NCBI RefSeq assembly: GCF_030272615.1 | Contig: NC_081408.1 | Location: 67,065,546-67,129,545 of the forward strand | Direction of reading: 5' to 3' | From: Cryptomeria japonica | Lineage: Eukaryota > Streptophyta > Pinopsida > Cupressales > Cupressaceae | Length of the DNA stretch: 64,000 nt | In this document: positions 22,454 to 33,875 of the stretch, one piece after another | Position numbering within the stretch: position 1 is the stretch's first letter | How the letters are laid out: the number at the start of each line of letters is the position of its first letter | Translations under genes and position numbers: made by a program | The notes under the pieces: generated by a model | What the model saw: the letters and a program-made list of their open reading frames with translations, nothing else | Told to the model about the DNA's origin: nothing | Databases searched by the model: none

Positions 22454-24414
22454 TGACAGATACTAAGAGGGTAAGAGCGGGGGGTGAATTAGTATATCAA
22501 AAAATATTATACTTAAATACTTTAACAGTCTAGTAGTAAACTGGTAAAATAGTTTCACAAACAAACCAGTTAACACACATGCAAACCAAATAGCAAATAA
22601 GGCATTCACCCATAGAAGCACAATCACCATAACACAAGAGACTTTGACATGGAAACCCAAATGAGAAAAACCATGATGAGATGAAACTCATAAGTAACTA
22701 TCTACAGAACAGTAACTAGACCGGCTAAGGTCATATAATGTTCTTTACTAGAACAGATCCTGTTAGGAATCTCAATCTCTATTAGGAGATAAGTTTGATT
22801 AAAGACTACCTTGTGAGATGATTTCTGATGGGATGGGGTTTGGGATAGACTAGCGTAGTCTATGCTCTTGGATCCTTTCCTTGGATCACCTGGTGTTCTC
22901 TACACACCCTTGGGTCTCTAGGACTTCCCTTTGCTTGAGGAATCCCCTGACCATGCCCAATCCACCCACCAATGAGTTGCAATGCTGCTCCTAAGGTCTC
23001 ACCTACTCATGAGACTCAAAACCCCTTACTATGGCTAATAAGGGATAATCTTGTTCCACACCTTCCAAGGTCTTAGCAAGGTTGTTTTAGGTCTATTTCA
23101 TGGTCTATCCACCCATTCATGAGCCCCCAAGAGGTTTCAAGCCTTCAACCCCTTACTGATTTCACTATTTTGTGTTTTTGCCTTCAAATAGGGCTACAAG
23201 GATTAGGACCAATTAGGCCTCCTAACCGGTCTTCTAGGGCTCCCTCTCACAAATGGTCCACAAACAACCCAATCTCCCAAAAAGGACTACCATTCATTTG
23301 GCAAGGACTCAAGGATTTTCTAGGTTTTAGGCCTCCAAGTGTTCATACACTATCCTAGGTGGATTTTAAGGGTTTTAAGGGTTTTTGTGAGGGTTTCTAG
23401 AGTCTGCTTACGTCACAGTGAGTGTTTTGAGTTTTAACCCCCTTGTTTGGATTGGTGGAGGCTCTTCCTTCACACCAATGATGCTTCACTCACTCCTTTG
23501 CACCTCCTCCAAAGGATGCACTCTCCACTAATCATCCTTGCTCTCGAAGACCTCTGCACCAACAACCATTCCAGACTGGGCACTATCCAGTCTCACCTAG
23601 GAATGGGTCTTTGCTTGGCCTCCTTGTGTTTCCAAGGGCTGTACTTGCATGGGACTATAGTATAGGGTATTCACTCTCATTCCCCATGGTTTCATGGTGA
23701 TTCCACAACGGGGAATGGAGTTAAGACTTCATTTGCTCAAACCGGTCCAAAACTAGATAGTGAGACTACAAATTACAAACTATTTACAAACACACTCAAT
23801 TCAGAAAACAAAAAGCTAATATAATCACTCACAATGAATTTATATACACCAAAGAAGACATTTCACATAGGTTTTCTCGCAAATCAATCCATTAGTTAGG
23901 TCGGTAACTTCATTGAAACTGACTGGTAGCTCAAAAATAGTCACAGTCAAGCTTTTCTTCCTTGGGCCATACAATGTCTGACATCTAACCCATGCATTTA
24001 GGGTTTGAAAATACTTATACCACCTTTTCCTCAATCTATGTGCCAAATTTAGGGTTGTCCATGCCAAACTAAGGATTTTGGCCTCCTAGTGGAAAAGTTG
24101 CTTGACAACTTTTAAAAGTTGTGATGCAACTTTTGAGCAACTTTCCCAATGTTTCTTTTCATGACTCCTAAACCCATATTGGGCCAAAATAAGGACACCA
24201 CCATGTTATGAAGGACCCCTAAACACCTCCAGGACACACATACCCTCCATTTTCAAGAAAAACACAATCTTGACTTATGACCCCTAAGATCTCCTCTAGG
24301 ACCCTAACTAGGACCTATAAGCACATGGCTCATTATTTTATATATAATGGCTTTATAAGAAGCATAATACCAACAAAACAAGAAGGAGGGAGAGCTTGGA
24401 AGGGTGCTCCTACA
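22454..24414 (-). repeat. 5' LTR of chromovirus Gypsy
   Basis: Direct repeat of 16037-17990; it begins TGTAGGAGCACCC at 24414 and ends at TGTCA (minus strand) at 22454, about 1961 bp. Inside its left end (plus sense) no canonical tRNA primer site could be found. Its right edge abuts, without a visible target duplication, an LTR head of family 1. The tail (22454 to about 22810) is homologous to the tail of that same family. Confidence 0.8.
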
Positions 24415-25123
24415 CCAATTTTAGATCCATAGATGTGAATCACCTTGTTAGAATATTTACAAAGGCTTTTCTGGGCCTACCTAGTTAAGGGTTTCTGACT
24501 TATCAAAGATGCGAGTAATCAACAAGTGAATGATCTAGAAAATGGCACAATCTGCTTGATTAGATCCATGGTAGGTCATTGCTAATGCATTTGAACATTA
24601 CTTTAGTCTTCAGTAAATCCACACTCTGTTGCAGCACATAGACTTGATCTTCCCAGTTAAGATCGTACATACAAGAACTTCATTAATCACCAAAAACCTA
24701 ATAGCTACACACATATAAAATGCTAGACATGATGTCCTTAAAAGGAATATGATTTTATGTCAGTCTAATAGGATTATATTGCAAGTTCCTAGGCTCATTA
24801 TATCTAGACACATTTGGTAACATGACACAAAATCACTATCAAAGTGTCAGTGAATGGTAACTCATAAAAAAAAAATACTAGTTGGTAGGTCATCACAGAG
24901 TATTACTAGTTTATAAAAATTTACCGGTTACTGGTTGGTAACACAGAGTAGTACCAGTTCAATTATAAAATAGATTACCAGTTGACAAAAATGAAGACTG
25001 GGAAAATGATACTAGTTTGGAACAAATATTGGTTGAGCATAATTCATATATTCAAAAAGTGATTTCATAGCAAGTGTGTGTCCATCAATGACAATCACAA
25101 CATAATCATCAAAAATGCCAACA
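24415..25123 (-). repeat. LTR head of the ORF3-bearing element (LTR family 1)
   Basis: Minus strand from TGTTGGCATT at 25123, next to a PPT, to a break at CTAAAAT at 24415. It is the reverse complement of 1262 to about 2015. The last third of this LTR is not here in direct continuation; the Gypsy LTR follows instead. A decayed TATA region lies near 24735. Confidence 0.78.
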
Positions 25124-25573
25124 ATCTCCCCCTTTTACATTGGTGGCAACACTTAGGAAATTTTTTTTTGATATCTAAGTGTTTTTCAACAAAATTATGC
25201 CATAATCAAAATTACTCCCCCTAAGCATATATGTCATGCCCAAAATTTAGGGCAAGAATGGAATAATTTTTTTTTTTAAATCATAACTTTTAAAAGCATT
25301 AATTCAATGAATATAAAATGCTACAACATGTTTTGTCTTAACTATGTTTAGATCAACTTTATCTACTAGCTCAAATATTGAAAATTAAATAAAATTAAAT
25401 GACTATCCCTTTTGCAGAAAATACAATGTATACTACTTCCTTACAGAGATAAACCTAAAAGTATACATAGCATGCATCAAAATTTTAAATACAAAATACT
25501 ACTCCCCCTTTGCCAACAATGACAAAGTACAACTGAATAACCCCTATTCCATTAGTATTACAATAATAAGAGT
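25124..25573 (-). other. PPT and 3' spacer of the ORF3-bearing element
   Basis: PPT on the minus strand at 25124-25136 (plus ATCTCCCCCTTTT). The remainder, about 430 bp up to the ORF3 stop, is AT-rich with short A or T runs. Another C-rich run, ACTCCCCCTTTG, lies at 25501-25512. It is homologous in part to 1025-1261. No gene seen. Confidence 0.7.
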
Positions 25574-28500
25574 TTATGACAATAAAGAGTGAAACTTATC
25601 AAAAACTGAGTTAAAGTCCTGCATAAATGTCTTCATGGATAAGGATCATGATTCAAGCAATGAGGTAGCAACCTCATTCTCCATTTGTATCTGATAGACC
25701 TTCTCTTCCATGGAATCCAAGGTACTCATCTCTTGAGTGACCATTAGGGCATCTAGATTGAGATAGCATTTCTGAAGAATTTGTAGTCTTGGCAGTAGGA
25801 CCAATTGAAGTTCCTACAAATTTTGTGTCTGATTGCTTATGTCTGCCTCTGTCCTTGCAAACTAGATTTGAAATCGGTGAGCAATGTTTCCATATGTGGT
25901 GAAGGAATCATAGGGAGTCTTGAAGGTGCTTATGAATGACTGCATATCAGTTTGTAGTTTGTCTTTCTAAGAAAGCACATCATCATAGAATAGATGGGGT
26001 TGACATATCTTACTGAGCAGTAATTTTCCCTCACCCATTGCATCTTTGATGTCCTTCTATGCCTTCTATAAGTCAGACTGGAGCTCAGTTAACTTTTTCA
26101 CCAAGGCAGTGTCTAGAGCCTTTTGATGATTCTTTTGGGCACTGGCTTTAGAAACTTCTTCCAAGCTTTGCACCTGGTCTTCTACAATTGTGCATAGGAA
26201 CTTTAATTGGGTAAGAGAGGAATTGGTACTGGGGAGGTTGGTACTGGGTATCAAATTGGTGAGTGTTTCCACCGCAGTTTGAATCACATCTTCCTCCTTT
26301 TTCCTCCTTAGAGCATCTAATCACTCTTGAGCAAGCTTAATGCTTTGCAATAACTCCAATTCATTTGCAGACTGGAGGTCAATGGGACTGGTAATGTCAG
26401 CCAGTTTGGCTTGAGTATTGGTAGCCTTTGGTGTCTCCACCTAAGTGCTCTATGTCACTTCCTCTTTCTCTTTAGCTCTTTTCTTGTCCTCTTCAGCCTT
26501 CTTTTTCTCCTCTTCCTCTATCTTTCTTTTCTCTTCTTTCTACTTCTCCTCTTCTTTCTGCTTCTCTTCATCTTCATCCGTCTTCTTCTTCTCCTCTTCT
26601 TGTTTCTTCTTCTTTGCCTGTTTCTTCTTCTCCTCTTCCTTTCTCTTCTCCTCTTCCTTTTTCTTCTCCTCTTCTTCTTGTTTCTTATTCTCCTCTTCTT
26701 TTCTCTTTTCTTCCTCTTTTTTCTTCTCTTCTTCTTTTCTCTTCTCTTCTTCCTTTTGCTTCTTTTCCTCTTCTGCCTATTTTCTCTTTTCTTCCTCCTA
26801 TTTCTCCTAACCTGTTGTTTCTATTGGTGCTTCCAAAGTAACATTTTCACCATTCAAGGCATCGACATTAGTAGGGTCCAATTTAGTAGTGACTAGTTCT
26901 CCTTCAATGTCATAAACTTCATCCAGTTGAGTGATTTTTGGTTCTTTCTTAGCCTTTTCGTTGGCTTCAACCACTTTATGCAAGCTTAAAGCATATTGAG
27001 CAAGGGATTGAGTATCTTTAGTCACTTCAGGGACTCTTCCTTCTAGAAACAAGAGTCTCCTTCTTCTCATGAAGAAGAGGCACTTACATCTTTCCATCAC
27101 TTCATAAAGTTCTGTTTTGGTCACATTAGGAAAGTATTGTGCAAATACTTCCTCTATTATTTCATGTTCCTTCTCCATGGCAATGCACCATTTGTTATCT
27201 AAAGAATTATATAAAGAATCAGGTGTCTCAGACTTAATTTTTGATGGCCACTAGTCATTAATACATAAATAATTAATGACTTCCTATTGGACTTCCTTTT
27301 CATTATCATTAAAATCATCAAAGCATTCTTTCAAATCACCAAGCACTTTTCTTCTAATATTCTTAATTGTTCTTTGACAATGTGTCAAAGGTATGTAAGA
27401 GGAAATATCAATATTCACCAATGTAGATGTTGCTGGTTCATTCTTTGTCTTTTTCCTTGTTTGCTTGGTCTTCTTAGGCTATTCTTTAGACACAATGTCC
27501 TATAAGTCTGGTGTGTTTCTTTTTGTCTTCCACTTCCTCTCAAAGACTTTGGCGGGTGTAGCTTTTCTGTTTCTTCTTTACTAGTGACCACTTGGTCATT
27601 TTGGGACTTGTTGTGGTAATCAGTTCCGATGTTCAAGGCACTCCCTTTCCCTTCTTTACTAAGGGTTCTTCAACCAATGTAACCCTTTCTAAATAGGTGT
27701 CGGTTCTCTTTTCCTTTGGATCAAGGGGAAAGGTGAGTAGGGTAGAGGCATACCCATCTAGCATGTCATACATTACCTCATATCCCATCAGTTCCACTTC
27801 TTCCTATCTTGGCTCAATTGCCTTTATGCACTCATCAACTTTGATGGTGAAGCAAATGTCATCTTCATATTTCTTGACAATATTGCCAGATATTCTGACT
27901 CTTTGGCTCATCTTGCATCTGAACTCATCAAAGTATTTGTTCAAAACTTCTGGATAACTGGTTCCAACTGCTTGTAGGCTTTCCTTGATTTAGTTTGTAA
28001 CTAGTTGGTTAGCAGACCAAAGAATATCTCTTACTCTTGGAAAGTATCCTTGGAAGTAGAAGAACAATTTGACCAATAGTTGTCGGAATTTAAATCTCAA
28101 AGCATTGTCCTATTTAATCAACTTTAGGTTCACCAAAAGTTGCCTTTGCATATAGGCACATGAGTCAAATGATGCATCTTCCTTAAGCATCCTATAGGCA
28201 GCATTTATCGCTACAACAGAGATAGAGTTGATTCTTCTTACATGGAACATCAAGTATCCTATCACCATACACACATATTTGACCAGATCATCCTTGATGG
28301 AATTGACAGTCATTCCCCATGAGTTGTTCATTGAACCGGTGAGCTTGGTCATTTCCGTCTTGCTAATCTTCCTTAGGGATGGCACTTCTATGACATTATA
28401 GAAATTGGTGATGATATGAATCACTTCTGGTGTGATGTCATGCATCCGCTCTAAGTACATTTTATCACTGTGCACTCTGCTCAAAATGATGCGGATGTGA

Positions 28501-28787
28501 TCATCCAAAAATTCTTCAAGGAAATAGACTACATTGTGAGGTTTCTTCTTTTCAAGAATACTAAATTATGGTTTAATCATCTTGTCCTTTCCGTAGAACA
28601 AACTCAACTAAGAATGGATCACCAGAGATCCTAGATCTTCAATCTTACAGTCAATGTAATCATAAATGCCTTCCTCGACTATGAAACCAACAGGTATTTG
28701 AGATAGGGCATTATATTTTTCCTTCCATTGAATGAAGTCTATAGAATCAATGGGTGCACTAGAGCTAGGGTGTGATGCGGAAGCCAT
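25574..28787 (-). pseudogene. ORF3, near-complete copy (about 1070 codons), function unknown
   Basis: It starts at ATG 28785-28787 (M-A-S-A-S-H) in a good context and can be followed to TAA at 25574-25576. Order: an N-terminal conserved domain (28100-28780) with R-I-I-L-S-R-V-H, the S-I-K-D-D block and V-I-G-Y; a segment with K-Y-E-D-D-I-C-F-T-I-K (about 27860); a linker; a very Glu/Lys-rich stretch of over 100 residues (26460-26812) with almost no other residues; and a helical C-terminal part with V-E-D-Q-V-Q-S-L-E and a final F-D-K-F-H-S-L-L-S. No signal peptide or membrane segment seen. Most internal stops in the last 800 bp are TAG. A gag tail lies upstream and the PPT and LTR downstream, all on the same strand. 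It may be an accessory protein in the env-like position; no family recognised. Confidence 0.75.
26460..26812 (-). repeat. Low-complexity pyrimidine tract coding for Glu/Lys repeats
   Basis: On the plus strand about 350 bp are nearly pure C and T (TTCTTCTCC and CTCTTCC units); on the minus strand they read as GAA, GAG, AAG and AAA codons of ORF3. The same kind of tract, on the plus strand and purine-rich, opens the window (1-130). The long Ser/Phe/Leu frames on the opposite strand are shadows. Confidence 0.85.
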
Positions 28788-29200
28788 GATAAATAGAAAA
28801 ATTTGAAAAGTAGCTTCTTAAATCAAAATTTAGGGCTTGCAAATTATACTTCGCCACACACTCCCTCGGTTGCTGAAATGCCGCTTTGTGTTCTACACTT
28901 CACCAACAGATGTTTGCTTCTGATTCTTCTTCAAGATTTTGAAAAATTCTTCAAATCACAATCCAAATCATTTTTATTCGCTCAGTTCTTGAAAACTTCT
29001 TCACTCAAGAACTGATAAGTGAAAAATAACTTGAAAAATTCTTTTAAACAAGTTCTTCACCTACCATAATAAATGCTCCATTATTTGGGCATAAACCCTA
29101 ATTTGCCTTTTATCATTTCCAGTCTTTTGCCAACTGGTAGGTATCACATACTGGTTGAGGTCTTTTACTAGTGTAAACTAGGGGTTTGAAACATTTCACC
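28788..29200 (-). promoter_or_regulatory. Region upstream of ORF3 with TATA-like motif and leader
   Basis: Noncoding on the minus strand between the gag tail and the ORF3 ATG. It has GATAAAAGG at 29106-29114 and an A/G-rich leader of about 300 bases to the ATG, with context TTATCATGG. An analogous TATAAAAG and leader precede the other near-complete copy at 33876. Promoter function is an inference from base motifs only. Confidence 0.4.
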
Positions 29201-29637
29201 ATTTGCTCCCCCTAAGCTTTTCTGATGCTTAGTTTGTCGATTCAGCAACTTCCACACTAGGTGTAGAAACCGGTTCTTCTTGAATCACTTCTTCTGGCTT
29301 CTCCTTCCAAATTTTCTACATTTCCACTTGAATAGTTTCAACATCAATCTTTCCTTTTGGATTGACCGGTATATCATCCAATATATTCTTTCTAGTTCTG
29401 CAGAATCTTGTTGTATGACCTGGTTTGTTGCAATGATAGCAAATCATTCTAGGTGCTCTCCAAGGTCCATTATTCATGTTTCCATTCTTCCTTCTACATG
29501 TTGCAGCAGTGTGACCATAACCATAACAAATAAAATAGTTTTCTCTCCATCCGATTGCCGCTTGATAACCACTGCTACCTGACTGATGATTATAGGTATT
29601 AAACCAATTTGGATTCTAGTTCCCAAAGGGTTTAGGA
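29201..29637 (-). pseudogene. Gag C-terminal fragment with two zinc knuckles
   Basis: The minus strand encodes an Asn/Ser-rich stretch. A first knuckle follows with the leading Cys changed to Tyr (Y-F-I-C-Y-G-Y-G-H-T-A-A-T-C), and then a perfect second one, C-Y-H-C-N-K-P-G-H-T-T-R-F-C. After that comes a short acidic tail with E-K-P-E-E-V-I-Q-E-E that ends near 29225. The N-terminal part is missing because the fragment begins exactly at the LTR terminus at 29638. The double CCHC array would bind element RNA. There is no protease, integrase or RT between it and ORF3. Confidence 0.82.
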
Positions 29638-30446
29638 TGTTAGGAATCCCATAGATACTAAGAGGTGGGGGTGAATTAGTATCTAACCGGTAATAAGAAT
29701 TTCTTAAGTTAAAACATGTAGAACATAAAATAACAGTGTACCGGTATGCAAGGATTAACACAATAAATAGAATCAGAAATATCCACATGAAAAGAACACC
29801 ATAACACAAGATGTTTAACGAGGAAACCCGGTGTGGGAAAAACCTCAGTGGGATTTGTGACCCACAATATTCACTCACTGGCCAATAAGAGAATATTACT
29901 TACAATAGGGGCCTACACATGCAGGAAGGCCAACTACCTAGAGCTCACTGCTCAATGAAAAGTCACACTGACTTACAATAAGGATTATACTAATCCAATG
30001 ACTTGTACTACTTTACAATAGCATCTCCAATGCCAGATTTAGTACTGGTTCTTGCTCTGTTCTTTACATATACCCTTGAACTATAATTTGCACATTAGGT
30101 CTGCCTAATAATTTTCTTTATGCTCGCTACATTACTTCTCTAAATGTCTACAATGATCTCCTTTATATACAAGAGTCATTTTACAATTTTCCAAGTCAGC
30201 TTACAATAATAAACAAAATATTACATAACAAAAATCCTGTCGGCCTTTATGTTGGTATATATGTTTTCTTCTATGTTGGTGTCAGTGTCGGTGTAGAGTG
30301 AGCTTGTTGATGTTGGTGCACTGTCTTGCCTGTGTAATGCTTTGCTGGTATGATGTCTTGTCGGTGCCATAGGATTGCAAGGTTTCCATCAATGACAAAA
30401 CCTTCAATCACATACAATGTCTCATTGGAGTGTCCATATGCCAATA
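29638..30446 (-). repeat. LTR of the second ORF3-bearing element
   Basis: Minus strand from TATTGGCATA at 30446 to TTCCTAACA at 29638, 809 bp. The expected TG start is TA, a single transition. It has a TATA box TATATAAAG (plus CTTTATATA, 30171-30179), the GTTTCC/GGGAAAAACC element at 29819-29845 and the C-rich block at 29668. The PPT abuts on the upstream side. Its end directly joins the gag fragment at 29637, where a primer site is lacking. Confidence 0.85.
30171..30179 (-). promoter_or_regulatory. TATA box of LTR
   Basis: TATATAAAG on the minus strand, about 270 bp inside the 809-bp LTR, the expected place for the element promoter. Confidence 0.6.
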
Positions 30447-30786
30447 ATCTCCCCCTTTGGCATTGATGGCAACACTCATGAGAAATTTCAAAAAGTGTCC
30501 AAAATATGTAGTCCAAAAAAAATGTTTACCAAAAATATGAGGGCTCCCTCTGAGCATATGATTCTTGTCTTTGAACTTTCTCATCCTACTACTCCCCCTT
30601 TGGCATCAATGACAAAGGTTGTCAAGATGTTAGTAGAGTTTGTAGTTACATCTATCCATATCCTCAACCCTGTAGTTGGGTAGTTATTATTTGAAAAAGA
30701 TCTCCCAAAATTAAGTTGATACTATAAATAAACTTTTTGCTATCTATTATTGTTGTTTCAGTCCTCTTCACAATACCGGTGAGATG
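30447..30786 (-). other. PPT and spacer between ORF3 and LTR
   Basis: PPT at 30447-30459 (plus ATCTCCCCCTTTG), with a second PPT-like run ACTCCCCCTTTGG at 30591-30603. The remaining spacer has no gene. Confidence 0.7.
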
Positions 30787-33700
30787 CTACAAATGTTCTA
30801 TTAGTGTTTTTCTTCCTTGTGCTAATGCCTCTGAGATTTCCTTCCATAGAGATGCTAAATAGTCTGATCTTGGACTCAGTTTAGATCTCAAGTGTTTTGC
30901 CTTGTTTATTATTCTTTCTTTTTCTCTTTCTTGTTTAAGCAATTCTTCCTCAAAATTTGCTAACTTTTCTTCAAAAATTGATAATGAATCTGGTGAGTTG
31001 ACAAAATTGTCTGCAAGCTTATTTATCTCATCCTGTGTCTTGCTTATTTTCTTGTCAATATCTACAGTCAAGAAATTTGTTTTACATGTATCTTTATATA
31101 GATTTTTGTATTCTTTTAACAAACTACATAGTTCCGATAGAAGTGTGTCAAAGTCTCTATTACACTTCTTTAATTCTTCTTCAAAGAATTTTTGTTTCTC
31201 TTTTTCTACCATGTCCTTTACTGATTCTTCCTCTATTTTCTCAATAATTCTAGAAATGTATTTACATATTGTGTCTAAATGTCCTAAAGAATCTTTATTA
31301 TCTATATTACAATTAGGAGCAATTATCTTCAAAATTGGTATTGAATCATCTATTGCTTTATAAGCCTGTGAACTGTAGTCAGTTATTTTCTTTATGGATT
31401 CAAGTAATACCTCAGTCACATTTGTTGACTTGAATGTTGATGATGATGACCCAACAAACTAAGTACTGATGGAAGTGACCATGCTTGTATTGACCTCTAG
31501 CAGGTCAGTTTGTGTCTGCATTTCTTTTAGTACTGGTTTCCCTACTTCACTACTTACCGGTGGCATTGTTTCCTTGTGAACCTATTCCGGAGCCTTTAGC
31601 TCTATTGGTTTGTCCATCTTTTTCCCTATATCCTCTGCCGGTTTCTCTGTATCTCCTATTACCGGAGGCTCTTTAGCTATATCTAACTTGTTAGTTGTAT
31701 CTTTTTCAACTGTTATGTTGATCTTTTGGGTATCAACATTTACAGTGTATAGGACTTCAGAATTTGGATTGCCATCCTCTACTTCCATACTTTTTGCTGC
31801 CGGTTGGTCTTTAGTGGTTGTGATTTTCATAGGTGGGGGTAGGTTGTCTTTAACCTTTATGCTTGGAGGACCACCAACTTTGCCTTTCCCTTTGTCCCTA
31901 TCCTTCTGATATACTTTAATAGGCTTAGGGTTTTTGTATTCTTCTCATTTTTCTTTTCAACTAGGAATATATCCCAACCATCTTCTATTTCCTCTATAAC
32001 TTCAGTAACTCTTCCTGCCATCAGTGAAATATGCCGGTATGTAGTAGAGAATACTAACTAGTTTGCTTGAGTAATCAAATCATCAATTTCCTTAGGAGAG
32101 TTTACCAGATATACAACAAGTAGTATTTCTATTTTTATTTTCTTGTCTAATTCAATCACTGCTTGCCTTCTAGCCTCAAGTCTTTTTTACAGATCATCAG
32201 GAATTTCATTGACTACTTCCATCAAAAACTTTTTGTACATGTCCATATGCAGTATTACACTTTCCTCAACTTGCCCTTTCTCATCAGCAGATAGAGTGTC
32301 ATAAATTTTCTCTATGTTTTTCAATTTTCCTTCCTTTGTGATCTCATTTAGCAATATGTCTAGAGGTGCCAAGTCAGTTTTTGTTTTATTCTTTTTCTTA
32401 GGGGTTAGCTTCTTCTTAGGTGTGACCTTTCTAACTAGAGATCTCACTGCTTGTTTCTTCTGCCTTGTCCTTCTAGGTGAAGGAGTGGTTGCTAGTGAGG
32501 GATCTCTTTTCCTAACAACTCTTTTAAAAGTTACTGGCATGTCACCTTCCGAAGAAGTACCTATCGGTGATAAATGAGCTTCAGGTTGTAGGGCTGCCAA
32601 TTCATCTTCTATTATGCCATTTTTCTTTAATACATCTTCCTTAATGGCCTTTTCTTGTCTGGATCCTTTCCTCACAAATGCCTCTACCTTCTTCACTCTT
32701 TTCTTAGACTGTATATGGCTTTCTATGGTCTCAACACTACCAAATACTTCTTCCTTAGGTTCTTTGGGGGCTTCTAGAAGTGCTTTAGCATAAGTTTCAA
32801 CTATGTGATCATCTGTCTCATAGCCCATTTCAGTTACCCAAATTGTTCTTGGGATGATTGCTTCCATCCATATTTCATCTTTCTTAATAACAAAGCATAT
32901 GTCATCTTTGTATTTGTCTACTAATTTCTGAGATAACCTTATTCTTTTCTTCATTTTTATCTTCAATGCTTGAAAAAAGTCATGAATGTTGTTTTCCTTG
33001 TTCTCATTCATGGTATTAAACAGTTCTGTCAATTGTTTTCCTACCAGTATGTCATATCTTAGATCTTTATATCCTATATTAGGAACCTATTTTGTTATAT
33101 GAAGCATTAGGCATACTAACAGATTTCCAAATCTGAAAGTTCCTTTCTTATCCTTCTTTATCTTACCAAGGTTGTCTATCATTTCATCCTTTAACCATTC
33201 ATAGATGTCAATTTTTGCATTGTCTGTTACCATATCATAAGCACTCTTAATGCATAAACTTGAAACTGAGTTAAGTCTATTATAATGAGTGGCTTTGTAA
33301 CCTAATATCATACTTATGAATCTCACATTGATATCTTTTACATCATTAACCCTTAGAGATCTCTTATCAAATGTTGCACCTGTTAGGTCTATTAGTAGGT
33401 CATTTGAAACTTTCTTGTTTTTATCTGGCCTCTTACTAGTGGTCGGTAACCCTGTGACAACTTTTACCGCTTCCTTGGTGAGCTTATGAATTGCATCTAA
33501 CCAAAAAAGTTCTCCATAAACTTTGCTTAACACTATCCTAATCACATCCTTAGGAAATTCAGGAATGCTAAGGATTTATGTGAATCCTAGGGTTTCAATA
33601 ACCTTGTGTTAAGTTTTAACATTGCCGGTATCATCACATATCTTGGTTTTATACATGGTTTTGATTTCCTCATCTCCTAACTCTTCAATGTTGTAGTGGA

Positions 33701-33875
33701 TGTACATTCTAGGGTCTTCAACATATACAACACCTTTAAGAATTTGAGAAAATGCACCTAAGGTATCATCCTTCTTTGCTATCTCAGGGACTAACTGAAA
33801 TATGGGCCTAGGTCTATTAATTACTTCAACAATAGTAGGGTTCACTATGTATTCAATTGTAGAGGTAGATGCCAT
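30787..33875 (-). pseudogene. ORF3, near-complete copy of the second sub-lineage (about 1030 codons)
   Basis: ATG at 33873-33875 (M-A-S-T-S-T), stop at 30787-30789. The N-terminal domain is at 33090-33550, with V-I-R-I-V-L-S-K-V-Y, V-V-T-G-L-P, R-S-L-R-V-N-D-V-K-D and I-Y-E-W-L-K-D-E. The middle block K-Y-K-D-D-I-C-F-V-I-K is near 32900. A strongly basic K-K-K-L-T-P-K-K-K tract (32380-32460) resembles a nuclear or nucleic-acid-binding patch. A Pro/Thr-rich linker lies at 31500-31900 and a Lys/Glu coiled-coil of about 200 residues at 30787-31419. About six stops interrupt it. It shares N-terminal architecture with 25574-28787 but has a basic tract instead of the Glu/Lys tract. It is sense to its PPT and LTR. 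No recognised family. Confidence 0.76.

Noticed and set aside
26411-26896. Long plus-strand frames rich in Ser, Phe and Leu
   Set aside because: They are the antisense of the Glu/Lys tract of ORF3; a CTT-rich strand is open in several frames by composition.
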